From Planctomycetota bacterium (lineage in GTDB: Bacteria; Planctomycetota; Planctomycetia; Pirellulales; Lacipirellulaceae): a stretch of 55,192 nt of DNA. The stretch lies in contig JAJDEF010000013.1 in the NCBI GenBank assembly GCA_029259945.1, forward strand, positions 1 to 55,192, written 5' to 3'. This document shows, piece by piece, positions 8,156 through 17,097 of this stretch. How positions within the stretch are numbered: the first letter of the stretch is position 1; every line of letters begins with the position of its first letter. The notes beneath the pieces are model-generated. The model was not told where the DNA came from, searched no databases, and saw only the letters and a list, made by a program, of their open reading frames with translations. A program made the position numbers and the translations under genes.

Positions 8156-8754
8156 TGCGAACACCAATTCGAGTAGTCAAAGTGGGCGGCAGCTTGTTTG
8201 AGCTGGTCGATTTAGAAGATCGATTACATCGTTGGCTAGCTGAGCAATCGCCTGCGCATCACGTGTTTACTGCAGGCGGAGGGGCGCTGCTCGATCAGGT
8301 GCGAATGTGGAACGATTGCAACCCGATCGACGACGCCACAGCGCACTGGATGTGTGTCGACCTGATGACGGTCACCGCTCGCTGGCTGCATGCCAAATTG
8401 CCAGAGATAGCGTTCGTTGAAGATTATCAACAGCTGTGCCGTAGGGTGCAAGTTCAGGATTACACAATTTTCGCGCCAGCAACGTGGATGCGCGAAAGTG
8501 AACCAGAATTGCCCGGTCAAAAATTACCCGCCAACTGGGATGTCACCAGCGACGCGATCGCCGCACGGCTGGCCATCTGCCTGAACGCCGACGAGTTGGT
8601 GCTGTTGAAGTCAGCTTCGCCGCCGCCCGATGCGGGAATAGATAACCTGTCGGCGGAAGGCTATGTGGATCTAATGATGCCCAAGCTTGCCGGAGAGCTG
8701 CCACCTATGCGGCTAGTGGACTTGCAGCAGGAAAATTTCACTAGGATCGTGTGA
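8155..8754 (+). CDS. mfnE: amino-acid-kinase-fold protein, MfnE-like
   Basis: A 199-residue protein starting RTPIRVVKVGGSLFEL, with the KVGGSL phosphate loop of the amino acid kinase superfamily, then HHVFTAGGGALLDQVR near residue 40. It is shorter than aspartate or UMP kinases, as expected for MfnE, the kinase acting on aminomethylfuran phosphate in methanofuran synthesis. The start is ATG 8155, overlapping the upstream stop as TGATG (GTG 8152 also possible). The frame stays open far upstream, but that part lies inside the preceding gene and is not real. It ends ten bases before the convergent zinc-ribbon gene, so it closes the operon. Confidence 0.78.
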   Translation: MRTPIRVVKVGGSLFELVDLEDRLHRWLAEQSPAHHVFTAGGGALLDQVRMWNDCNPIDDATAHWMCVDLMTVTARWLHAKLPEIAFVEDYQQLCRRVQVQDYTIFAPATWMRESEPELPGQKLPANWDVTSDAIAARLAICLNADELVLLKSASPPPDAGIDNLSAEGYVDLMMPKLAGELPPMRLVDLQQENFTRIV

Positions 8755-8764
8755 TGCACACTAA

Positions 8765-10270
8765 TTATTTCCCAATCAATAAGTCAAATTCGCGGCCCTC
8801 AACAACCCGATAGAATCGAAACGAAATGCCTTTGGTTTTGTGCAAGGCTTGAGCCAAGGTGGCGACACGAGTTAATTCTGCCAGATCACGTTCGATAACT
8901 GGAATTTGAGTTTTTGCATGTTCTGCATTCTGTAACCGATTCTTTATTGAGGTGATTTCGTCTTGCAGGTCACTTATTTTCATTACATTTACAATGGTAT
9001 TGGTACGGGAGCGTCTGGCAGCAGCAAGCTGTTGCTCTAAATTCCTGAGATAGCTGTTGAGTTCTGGAATTGCCGTCGGTGCCAACTTTGCACGATTTAG
9101 TTGTTTCATCAGCGTTTTTCGCTTGCGATTGCCCTTCTGAATCGACATAGGCTCTTCATCGCCTGAGGGCAGCGTGTATCGTGTATCTAGTTCCAAGGCG
9201 ACAAGGTTACCAATTCTCATAAACGTAATCTGTGTGACAGCGGCATTGGCACCTGGATACCAAAGTTTTGCAACGTCGTTGAGCTTCATAGCATTCAGGT
9301 CGCAACCTTCGTGCCGATGCGGGGGCAGGTGACTTGCCCCAGAAAACTCACAGTAGATCGAATCAGGTGACGGAGGATGTTCTACCTTCGCTTTAATCCG
9401 CTGGACGCTCTTTCTCAGACTAATCTCGACAGATTCAGTAACAACCGTTTGTCGAAGCGCGACGATGTGTTCTTTGCCTGCTGAGGATAGCCTGACAAAG
9501 GAATTACGTATGGCATTTTCTGAGTCGCTGGGAACATTTTTCAACCAACGAAAACTAACATTGCCGTCCAATAGAGCGAGCCCCGCAACGACACTCGGAG
9601 CTTGGTCTTCCTTGTCTTTCCACAACAGTTTCATGTCTTCGTGCGTCAAGGCACCATCCTGTGCGATCAGTTCAATGGTATCCGCCCCAGCACCGTCAAG
9701 CAGCGTCACTATTTGCCCATCGTTAACTTCTGGAAGCTCGATTTCATCGGGCGAATTCTTGAATGGGTTGGGTGCTACTCGCGTTTGGGGAATCGGAACG
9801 GGTTTAATTTTTATTGGGGGCGGGACTTCCGCGACTTCTTTTTTGGGAGTTGGCAGTGCGGGGCTGCGCTCAGGTTGCCTTTGATGGATAGGAGCCACTT
9901 TTTGTGGTTTCTGAACGGGCTGACGTCGAACCAAGAAGTAGTAGCCCATGTAGACAATCGAAGCGCTTACCCCCAGCTGAATTAGAAGACTCAAGACTTG
10001 GGTAATCACAGACGGCTTGTGATTATTACGGCGTTGCGATCCCGCGTGAGTCCGAATCGAAACGGAAGGGTTGGGAGAAAAGGTAGGAGAGGACGTGGGA
10101 GGAGGAGTAATGCTCTGAACAGGGGCATTCTCAATGGGTATTGCTACTCGTTCCGCTTGCTCGGCGACCAAGAACGTGTTGCTACATGTTCCACAACGAA
10201 CCCTTTTCCCCTTCAGCTCAACATCTAGTTGAAGTTGTGCACTACATGAAGGGCAAACCACAGATAACAC
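8765..10270 (-). CDS. zinc-ribbon membrane protein of unknown function
   Basis: About 501 residues. The N-terminus is a short MJ0042-type zinc ribbon with C6-x2-C9 and C26-x2-C29, then a Pro/Ser-rich linker, one transmembrane helix around residues 92-114 and a large C-terminal domain I do not recognise. Residues of roughly 400-470 are charged and look coiled-coil (NSYLRNLEQQLAAARRSR). Start chosen as GTG 10270 because GGGGAGGA stands just upstream; an in-frame ATG 66 bases earlier has no such site and adds a non-conserved leader. The layout (cytoplasmic zinc ribbon, linker, TM, outside domain) is common in planctomycete proteins of unknown role. It is convergent with the mfnE-like gene. Confidence 0.72.
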   Translation of the reverse strand: MLSVVCPSCSAQLQLDVELKGKRVRCGTCSNTFLVAEQAERVAIPIENAPVQSITPPPTSSPTFSPNPSVSIRTHAGSQRRNNHKPSVITQVLSLLIQLGVSASIVYMGYYFLVRRQPVQKPQKVAPIHQRQPERSPALPTPKKEVAEVPPPIKIKPVPIPQTRVAPNPFKNSPDEIELPEVNDGQIVTLLDGAGADTIELIAQDGALTHEDMKLLWKDKEDQAPSVVAGLALLDGNVSFRWLKNVPSDSENAIRNSFVRLSSAGKEHIVALRQTVVTESVEISLRKSVQRIKAKVEHPPSPDSIYCEFSGASHLPPHRHEGCDLNAMKLNDVAKLWYPGANAAVTQITFMRIGNLVALELDTRYTLPSGDEEPMSIQKGNRKRKTLMKQLNRAKLAPTAIPELNSYLRNLEQQLAAARRSRTNTIVNVMKISDLQDEITSIKNRLQNAEHAKTQIPVIERDLAELTRVATLAQALHKTKGISFRFYRVVEGREFDLLIGK

Positions 10271-10670
10271 TACAATCCTCCCCAGAACTGGTTTGCTATT
10301 CAAATCTCGACGGGCGTGTATCCCAGATTGTAACAAGGCTATGTAACGCTGGTAAATCCCTGGCAGTGCCGAGTAGGAGGGCTACACGCAAGAAAAGCAG
10401 GGGGGAAAGGATTACCTCTGAGGACACAGGGCCCCAAAGGCAAATCCTTTCTCTGTGTCTCTGTGGTTCAGCGAGTCCAGTGTTGGTCAGTTCTAAAATA
10501 CCAGTCCGGTGTGCGGAAATGCACACCCCGTCGAGCAATTCTCTTGATTTTTGCCAAGGGTATCAGTGCAGGGCTAGGAGCGCAGTTTGAGGCTGGTATA
10601 CTGCGGTGAGCGGCGCCGTGGCTCGCTGATTCTTGCAACGCCTAATCTTTTACAACAAAGAAAAACTTCG
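10271..10670. other. 400-base divergent intergenic region with hairpin repeat
   Basis: It separates the leftward zinc-ribbon gene from the rightward desaturase. It contains a composite inverted repeat at 10406-10467: AAAGGATT (10407-10414 region) pairs with AATCCTTT (10443-10450), flanked by CTCTGAGGACACAG and CTCTGTGTCTCTGTGGT. This is related to the element at 39448-39521. TATACT near 10600 could be a -10 box for the desaturase. Small frames here show no protein-like features. Confidence 0.6.
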
Positions 10671-11654
10671 ATGTCTACTGAAGTCGTTTCCGACGAACAA
10701 ACCTTGGCCGATGATGAATATACGACTGCTCAAAAAGAGCCGTCCGAAGAAAAAAAATCGGGCGGCTGGAAGCTGCCTTGGCCAGAAACCACCATCGACC
10801 CGACACTCATCCGTTGGCGTTATGCTCTAGGGATCCCGCTTATCCATCTGCTGGCCTGCATGGCGTTCCTGCCGTGGTTTTTCAGTTGGACAGGCGTAGT
10901 GCTTAGTGTTTTGGGGTTGTATGTTTTTGGCACGCTCGGGGTCAATCTCTGTTATCACCGCTTGCTTACGCATCAAGGGTTTGTCGCGCCCAAATGGCTA
11001 GAGCACTTTTTCGCGGTCCTCGGTGTTTGCACCATGCAAGATACCCCGGCGTGTTGGGTGTCGATGCATCGGATTCATCACAAGTACTCCGACAATCAGC
11101 CTGACCCGCACAGCCCCTTGGTGAACTTCTTTTGGGGACACTGCGGTTGGTTGATGTATATCAACCGCGATTTTAGGAACGTGAATTACTACCAAAAGTA
11201 TACCCGTGACCTGCTTCGCGATCCGTTTTACATGAAGCTCGAGCGCAATGAGCGTTGGATACAGATCTACGCTGCCTCGATCCTATTGTTCTTTTTGGCT
11301 GGTTACGCAATTGGTGGCACGCAGTTTGGTTTGAGTTTAGTTGTCTGGGGGGTGTTTGTGCGGACGGTTGTTACCTGGCACATCACCTGGAGTGTGAATT
11401 CGTTCACCCACATCTGGGGCTACCGTAACTACGAAACCGACGACAACAGCCGCAACAATATCCTCGTTGGTCTATGGGCTAACGGCGAAGGCTGGCACAA
11501 CAACCACCACGCCGACCAGCGTGCCGCTGCCCACGGGCACAAATGGTGGGAACTCGACGTCACGTGGCTCACCATCCGGCTACTAGAAAAGCTGGGCGTC
11601 GTGAAAAACGTCGTACGACCCAAGATCTGGGCAGCGAACGCCGGAGATAAGTGA
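10671..11654 (+). CDS. membrane fatty acid desaturase (delta-9 type)
   Basis: A 327-residue di-iron membrane desaturase. The three histidine boxes are present: HRLLTH (H96-H101), HRIHH (H133-H137) and HNNHH in GEGWHNNHHAD near the C-terminus. Hydrophobic blocks around residues 50-115 and 200-245 fit four membrane passes. Such enzymes insert a cis double bond at C9 of acyl-CoA or acyl-lipid to keep membranes fluid. Start ATG 10671 is chosen because the protein begins there with an acidic, family-typical leader; an earlier in-frame ATG at 10587 adds 28 residues that look like repeat-derived DNA. It stands alone. Confidence 0.92.
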   Translation: MSTEVVSDEQTLADDEYTTAQKEPSEEKKSGGWKLPWPETTIDPTLIRWRYALGIPLIHLLACMAFLPWFFSWTGVVLSVLGLYVFGTLGVNLCYHRLLTHQGFVAPKWLEHFFAVLGVCTMQDTPACWVSMHRIHHKYSDNQPDPHSPLVNFFWGHCGWLMYINRDFRNVNYYQKYTRDLLRDPFYMKLERNERWIQIYAASILLFFLAGYAIGGTQFGLSLVVWGVFVRTVVTWHITWSVNSFTHIWGYRNYETDDNSRNNILVGLWANGEGWHNNHHADQRAAAHGHKWWELDVTWLTIRLLEKLGVVKNVVRPKIWAANAGDK

Positions 11655-11911
11655 AGCGGTATAGGTTACCCGTCTGCAGCAAAACCATTTCTCTGCGATA
11701 TGATGAGCTTGCATCAAGATATCCTTCCTGGTCTTGTCGAAGAAATCCAATCGCATCACGACGTCTCGCAAACTTACCCAAAAAATTATAGCCTGACTAG
11801 CTACTGGCGACGCTTGAGGTCCTGGGCTGAATCTCTTACAATTCGCAGTCTTTGCTGCGGCCTTAGCCAGCATTCCCCCTTCCGCACCACCCCACCTAAA
11901 AAGCTACCACC

Positions 11912-12370
11912 ATGGAACGTACGTTTATTTTGCTGAAGCCTGACTGTGTTCAACGCCGCCTGATGGGCGACGTCATTGGCCGTATGGAGTCGAAAGGGCT
12001 TAATTTTATCGCGATGAAAATGTTGCAGATCACTCCCGATCTGGCCAAGCAGCATTACGCCGAGCATGTCGAAAAGGGGTGGTACCCAACGCTGGAAGGT
12101 TTTATCACCGGGGGCCCCGTGATGGCTGCTGTCCTTGAGGGTTTAGATGCGATTCGTGTTGTTCGTGAAATGCTTGGAGCAACTAATGGTCTGCAAGCCT
12201 CACCTGGGACGATCCGCGGTGACTATAGTTCTAGCCGACAGATGAACTTGGTCCACGGATCGGATGGCCCAGAAGCCGCGTGCCGCGAGATCTCGCTATA
12301 TTTTAGCGACGAGGAGCTTTGCAGCTATGAACCGACGATCACCCCTTGGATGCGTGCCGCTGACGAATAG
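11912..12370 (+). CDS. ndk: nucleoside diphosphate kinase
   Basis: A 152-residue Ndk of normal length. It has the N-terminal ERTFILLKPDCVQR, the substrate loop and the active-site histidine H115 in NLVHGSDGPEAACREI. It moves the gamma phosphate from ATP to other NDPs, balancing nucleotide pools in the cytoplasm. It is a single-gene unit. A REP-like hairpin (12389-12409) lies between its stop and the convergent CheX-like gene and may serve as the end of both transcripts. Confidence 0.97.
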   Translation: MERTFILLKPDCVQRRLMGDVIGRMESKGLNFIAMKMLQITPDLAKQHYAEHVEKGWYPTLEGFITGGPVMAAVLEGLDAIRVVREMLGATNGLQASPGTIRGDYSSSRQMNLVHGSDGPEAACREISLYFSDEELCSYEPTITPWMRAADE

Positions 12371-12388
12371 TTCGAGCGTGTCACTCTT

Positions 12389-12409
12389 CCGGCCAGGATG
12401 GCCGGGCTA
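12389..12409. repeat. REP-like palindrome, family A copy 1
   Basis: CCGGCCAGGATGGCCGGGC is the reverse orientation of the TAGCCCGGCCATCCTGGCCGG element found seven times in this window. The arms CCCGGCCA / TGGCCGGG leave a three-base loop. Here it separates two converging genes. Confidence 0.85.
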
Positions 12410-12415
12410 TGGTCG

Positions 12416-12943
12416 TTAGAGCGTCAGTAGTGACATGCTTACGTGCATCATGCGTTCTTCAAGGCGAATGACATCGGCGTCGTTGTTTTCAAAGGTTACG
12501 GTCAGAAATTCCAAACCGCGTGAATAGGCGATGGTAAAGTTCTGTCCCACGATGACCGAAGGAACCGTAATCTGAGAGAATCCGAACTCCGACTTTGCTA
12601 ACGCCGATTTGATTCCACCCACAATAATGTTGGTAATTTCGCCTGCACCGTCGACAACTTGCGAAGTAAGCTTGCCAAACTTCTCTTGTAGTAGACCTTC
12701 GACAGCATTGATAACAAACTGCTCGGCAATATTTACACTCACAAAGCCAGAGACTTTGCCGTGGACGCCGATCATGCCGGTGATAATGCCAGACTCTTGG
12801 GTCGGAGTGGCTGACACGCCAACACAGCGGATATTGAGATCACACATCTCTAGCGCAGACTGAACCGAGTCGGTGACCGCCTTGAATAAAAGCGGGTTGA
12901 TTTCCATACCGGCTAACATCGATTCTTCGGCAACCATGGACAT
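12416..12943 (-). CDS. CheX-like chemotaxis phosphatase domain protein
   Basis: A 175-residue single-domain protein of the CheC/CheX phosphatase group. The catalytic-helix motif E-x2-N is intact in DGAGEITNIIVGGIKSAL near residue 96, and the preceding GVHGKVSGFVSVNI strand fits CheX. CheX removes phosphate from CheY in the cytoplasm. No other chemotaxis or flagellar gene is near; the next gene on this strand is the FHA-sigma54 regulator, which has no receiver domain. It may therefore act on some other response regulator. Alternative in-frame starts exist at M3, M9 and M13. Confidence 0.82.
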   Translation of the reverse strand: MSMVAEESMLAGMEINPLLFKAVTDSVQSALEMCDLNIRCVGVSATPTQESGIITGMIGVHGKVSGFVSVNIAEQFVINAVEGLLQEKFGKLTSQVVDGAGEITNIIVGGIKSALAKSEFGFSQITVPSVIVGQNFTIAYSRGLEFLTVTFENNDADVIRLEERMMHVSMSLLTL

Positions 12944-13160
12944 GGGTCTATTTCCTTACGTACGAAGCAACATCGGCAAAAGAGATTTGCCCCCTCGCGA
13001 AAGGAGACCTCACCGCAACTATTGGTCGTAGGAAATGTCTCTGAGGAGAAAACCGCCTAATATTGGATAAGCAGCACGAAAAACAGAGTGTGTAACGTGC
13101 ATAAGTGGCACAGCCGGCCTCATTTTTGCCAAGCCAGAAAGACTATCTGAGAGAGGGGAG

Positions 13161-15197
13161 TCAAACGGGTCCAGGCCGCTCGGCAACCAGCGAGTAGCGT
13201 CGGATTTTCCGATCGAGGGTCGATCGTTCGATTCCCAAAATCGACGCCGCCCGGCTCTTGTTCCACCCGGTCGAATTGAGGGTTTGCAGGATGTGTATCC
13301 TCTCCATGTCGGCTAGCGACGTGGGCTCAAAGGTTTGGTCCACCGACGCAAGTTGACCACCCGATTCCGTATCGCCGGCAGTTTTTAGCGTCGATAAGAC
13401 TAAGTCGTTATGGTCAATGTACTCGCCGGTGCCAATGACTACCGCCCGCTCGATCACATTTTTTAGCTCTCGCACATTGCCGGGCCAACGATAGCGGAGT
13501 AATTCTTCCATCGCACGCGGGGTGTATCCTTTGAGTTTACGTCCGGTTTCTTCGTTAAACCGTCGCAAGAAAAACTCGGCCAAATCTGGAATATCTCCCG
13601 GGCGCTTTCGTAAACCAGGAACAACAATTTCTAGGACATGTAATCGAAAATAGAGGTCGCGTCGAAAATCCCCCTCGGCTACGTCTTTTTCCAAATCGCG
13701 ATTCGTCGCTGCAATCACGCGAACATCGACATTTATCTGTTGAGAACCGCCAACTCGTTCGTAGGGATGCCCCTCTAAGACGCGTAAAAATTTTGCTTGA
13801 ATCGAAGGGCTCATTTCGCCGATTTCGTCGAGCATCAAAGTCCCTTTATCTGCCTGCTCAAATTTCCCAATCTTTCGATCCGTCGCGCCGGTAAACGCTC
13901 CTTTCTCATGACCGAAGAGTTCGCTTTCGAGTAGCGACTCGGACAATGCTGCACAGTTGAGGCAGACAAAGGGTGCCTCTGCTCGCGGACTAGAAAAATG
14001 CACCGCCCGCGCAACGAGTTCCTTGCCGACACCGCTTTCGCCACGAATGAGCACGGTCGCACGACTGGGGGCAGCTCGCACTATCTGCTCGGCGACTTGC
14101 CGCATCACGGGGCTGGAACCGATGATCTCGTTTTGTACGCCCAACTGCTCCTGGAGCTGAGCGTTTTTCGACCGCATTTGGTTGAGATTTTCAGCCAATT
14201 CTTGACGTTTGTTCAGATTTTCTAGGGCTACGCCCACGGTGTCAGCCACCGCCAGCGTGAATTCCAGATCCTCTGGGTCGGTGGTGTGGCTTGTATCGGT
14301 GGTGTAGAGATGAACCAAGCCAAACACTTCGCCTGCCAAACGGACCGGTGCACAGATCACGCTGGTCGCGAGAATTTCACCACGGCTATCGCGGTTCCCC
14401 AGGTTGCTGTCATCCATCACATTACGTGCCATCACCGCTTGCCCCTCTCTTAACACGGTGGTGGCAAGAAACGGCGAAACTCGATGATAGGAATGGCTAC
14501 TGTCGCTGCGCGAGGCGACCACCTCTAGTTCCTCGCCATCGTAATTTCCAGTTGCATCGCGTTTCGGCAGGAGGATCGCACCGGCATCGACCTGTGTTCC
14601 CTCAAAGAGTCCAGCGATGGCAACATTGGCAAGCGATACCACATCGGTTGACTTTGCTAACTCAAAAGCTAGTCGACAGAGTTTTGCGGCAGCGCGACCA
14701 ACTTTTGGAACGGATTCGTCGGTATCTTCGAGCGAAGGTGTATCAAGAAAACGACTCTGCTCTTTACGGTGGGTAATCGTCGTGGGCTCAAACGAGTCGA
14801 AAATGCTATCTTCTTCGTTCGCTTCCTCTCCCTCGCCATTGGTTGAATCTACCGCTTTCGAGGAACGCAAGAGGGTGCTGGTATCAGGAAACGCTTGTGT
14901 CAAATCATGGACAAACGCCAAATGGGTATTGCCAATTTGGATGATGTCGCCCGATTCGAGTGCGTGGTCACGCGTCAAGAGTTCGCCACTGACCAGAGTA
15001 CCGTTGCGACTTTCTAGATCGCGAAGCATCCACTCGCCTTTCGCCAAAAACACTTCAGCCTGATTTCGGCTGCAACGCTCGTCTTTGAGAACAATCGTAT
15101 TAGTGGGTGCACGTCCCATCGTGACCGATTCGCCTGGAACAAGGCGCACGACATCGGCCCATTTCGAACCTTCTCGAATAATCAGATAAGCGTTCAT
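13161..15197 (-). CDS. FHA-GAF sigma54-dependent transcriptional activator
   Basis: A 678-residue enhancer-binding protein. Domains in order: FHA (about 5-95, with [12 protein letters not shown] and SRNQ), an acidic linker, GAF (about 180-325), a coiled coil (330-355), AAA+ sigma54-interaction domain (358-590) and a Fis-type HTH at the C-terminus. Walker A GESGVGKE is 386-393, the sigma54-contacting loop GAFTGA 433-438, Walker B TLMLDEIG 453-460. The FHA replaces the usual receiver, so input is probably binding of a phosphothreonine protein, pointing to Ser/Thr kinase signalling. The GAF may bind a small ligand. Targets are unknown. Confidence 0.95.
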   Translation of the reverse strand: MNAYLIIREGSKWADVVRLVPGESVTMGRAPTNTIVLKDERCSRNQAEVFLAKGEWMLRDLESRNGTLVSGELLTRDHALESGDIIQIGNTHLAFVHDLTQAFPDTSTLLRSSKAVDSTNGEGEEANEEDSIFDSFEPTTITHRKEQSRFLDTPSLEDTDESVPKVGRAAAKLCRLAFELAKSTDVVSLANVAIAGLFEGTQVDAGAILLPKRDATGNYDGEELEVVASRSDSSHSYHRVSPFLATTVLREGQAVMARNVMDDSNLGNRDSRGEILATSVICAPVRLAGEVFGLVHLYTTDTSHTTDPEDLEFTLAVADTVGVALENLNKRQELAENLNQMRSKNAQLQEQLGVQNEIIGSSPVMRQVAEQIVRAAPSRATVLIRGESGVGKELVARAVHFSSPRAEAPFVCLNCAALSESLLESELFGHEKGAFTGATDRKIGKFEQADKGTLMLDEIGEMSPSIQAKFLRVLEGHPYERVGGSQQINVDVRVIAATNRDLEKDVAEGDFRRDLYFRLHVLEIVVPGLRKRPGDIPDLAEFFLRRFNEETGRKLKGYTPRAMEELLRYRWPGNVRELKNVIERAVVIGTGEYIDHNDLVLSTLKTAGDTESGGQLASVDQTFEPTSLADMERIHILQTLNSTGWNKSRAASILGIERSTLDRKIRRYSLVAERPGPV

Positions 15198-15628
15198 AGA
15201 AGCCTAAACGGACGGCCAAAGGACTAGACAGGCAGCAGGCACCTATCCGGGCTCTTTGGCGGATTCAGGCTGGGAGGCAAACCTCGACACTCTCGAGCCA
15301 TGCCTACTGTCTACCTACCACCATATTCCCTGCCCCCCCCCTACTTCAAGCCACAGACGCTATAACTCCGCCTCTTTATCGAATTGTGCCCACTCTCTAG
15401 ACATCGAACCCCTAGAAACCGCCCAGCCTGTCAGAGTCCATCTAAGGATCGCTACCCCCAGAGCAGAATATCCCTCGACAAAACTCCCGGCTGGGGCATG
15501 CAAAACTGTTGAATATCAGCACCTTAGCAACTAATCTGGAGGGTGGATCAGAGGGCTGCATTGGTGGCTACTGAAAGCCTCGCAGTCGTAAAACGCTCGT
15601 TGTAGCGAAATTGAGGAGAAGAATACCT
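15198..15628. other. 431-base divergent intergenic region
   Basis: It lies between the FHA-sigma54 activator (-) and the secreted DUF1598-like gene (+), so it must hold both promoters. I cannot point to clear -35/-10 or -24/-12 boxes. The middle is pyrimidine-rich and includes a run of nine C at 15333-15341. No convincing gene is present. A good ribosome binding site for the rightward gene, GAGGAGA, is at 15613-15619. Confidence 0.6.
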
Positions 15629-16984
15629 ATGAAACGCCTTTTTTCCGGTCTCCACTTGGTCGGTTTTGCGCTGGTTGCAGCCGTCACTCTAGGCTTTGCT
15701 GCACAGCAAGTGTGTGCCCAAGCCGGCTTTGGCAACAACTCGGCGGTTGGTGGTGTGTCTATCAACACCGAGGGCATTCTCTCCGTACCAACGGTCGAGG
15801 AGCAGCGCCAACTTGAAACGGTCAGAAAAAATGCATCTGCCGATATCCCGACCGATCTTGAAGCCTACACCGAACTGCGGGCGGTCTCGCTCAAGCGGCT
15901 CGAAGCAACGCTAGCCGATTGCGCGGCCAACGGTAAACCAATCCCTGACGCAGTACGCTATCTGGCTGGTTTGCAGCGCATCGAATACGTGCTGGTTTAT
16001 CCTGAACGCGGCGATATTGTCCTCGCTGGCCCTGCCGAGGGCTGGAAGCTTGATGCGATGGGCAACGTTGTTGGTGTCACCACCAGCCGGCCTGTCGTGC
16101 TGCTGGACGATTTGATCGTTGCCTTGCGATCGAGCGAGGCCTCGCGTGTCGAAGCGATCTCCTGCTCGATCGACCCAACAGCCGAAGGGATCAAACGTGT
16201 TCGTACCGTCCTATCGCGAATGCGAACCGTCGCCAACCGCCGTCCCGACGGCAGCCGCATTGAACAGGCGATGGGGCCCCAGGTGGTTTCGGTGTCTGGA
16301 ATACCCGCTTCAAGCCACTTCGCGCGTGTTATGGTAGCTGCTGACTTTCGTATGAAGCAGATGGCGATGAATTTTATGTCTGCCCCCGTAGACAACATGC
16401 CTAGCTTTATGCAGCTGATTGGCTCGAGCCGTCGCCAAGCGAAGAACCTGACTCCACGTTGGTGGTTGGCAACGAATTACGAGCCACTTGCCCGTGATGC
16501 AGACGGGCTTGCTTGGCAACTGCGAGGACAGGGTGTTCGGTGCTTAACAGAAGAAGATCATTTTAATGCGGAAGGCCAACGCGAAAAGTCCGTCAAAGCT
16601 GGCAAACTGGCCCAAGAATGGGCTCAGACCATGACCGAGCGTTATCCTGAGTTGGCAGAGCACGATTCGACCTTCGGTCAACTTCGCAACGTCATGGATT
16701 TGGCTGTCGTAGCCGCTTTGATTGACATGGAGCAACTGTTGGATCGGGCCCAACTCGAGCTGCCACAAATGATGGCCGCTTACTCGCCGCTGGAGTACAA
16801 CGCTCCTCGATCGGTGCCGACCAAAGCAAGCTTTATCCAACAGCGCGGCAACTGGGTCGTCAGCGCTTCGGGTGGTGTGCAGCTAATGCCTTGGCAAGTG
16901 GCTGATCGCACTGAGGAAGTTGCTGAAGTGGGCAAACTACACGAGGAACTCACTGCCGGTAACGATCATTGGTACTGGCAATAG
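15629..16984 (+). CDS. secreted DUF1598-like protein of unknown function
   Basis: A 451-residue protein with a signal peptide (MKRLFSGLHLVGFALVAAVT then cleavage near VCAQA). The mature part looks like the DUF1598 family, known to me only from planctomycetes; this match is from memory of pattern, not from a search. Visible features are ELRAVSLKRLEATL near residue 70, YVLVYPERGDIVLAGPAEGW near 122 and MKQMAMNFM near 243. Start ATG 15629 is set by GAGGAGA nine bases upstream; an in-frame ATG 18 bases earlier adds only MRRRIP. No catalytic motif is recognised. It stands alone with its own promoter region. Confidence 0.8.
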   Translation: MKRLFSGLHLVGFALVAAVTLGFAAQQVCAQAGFGNNSAVGGVSINTEGILSVPTVEEQRQLETVRKNASADIPTDLEAYTELRAVSLKRLEATLADCAANGKPIPDAVRYLAGLQRIEYVLVYPERGDIVLAGPAEGWKLDAMGNVVGVTTSRPVVLLDDLIVALRSSEASRVEAISCSIDPTAEGIKRVRTVLSRMRTVANRRPDGSRIEQAMGPQVVSVSGIPASSHFARVMVAADFRMKQMAMNFMSAPVDNMPSFMQLIGSSRRQAKNLTPRWWLATNYEPLARDADGLAWQLRGQGVRCLTEEDHFNAEGQREKSVKAGKLAQEWAQTMTERYPELAEHDSTFGQLRNVMDLAVVAALIDMEQLLDRAQLELPQMMAAYSPLEYNAPRSVPTKASFIQQRGNWVVSASGGVQLMPWQVADRTEEVAEVGKLHEELTAGNDHWYWQ

Positions 16985-17097
16985 TTTTCGGCAGCCATGG
17001 GGCGCTTCTTACGAGTTTTTAGCGCCCCTCGCGCTGATGGCCTGCCTCCTGCCACCTCAATCTTGGGCTAGCGCACTTCGTGTAAAGTTCGACAATA

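Noticed and set aside
10141..10590. 149-residue plus-strand frame
   Set aside because: It overlaps the zinc-ribbon gene antisense and then runs through the hairpin repeat.
15256..15534. 92-residue open frame in the divergent intergenic region
   Set aside because: It has no ribosome binding site, its composition follows the pyrimidine-rich DNA, and it shows no domain.
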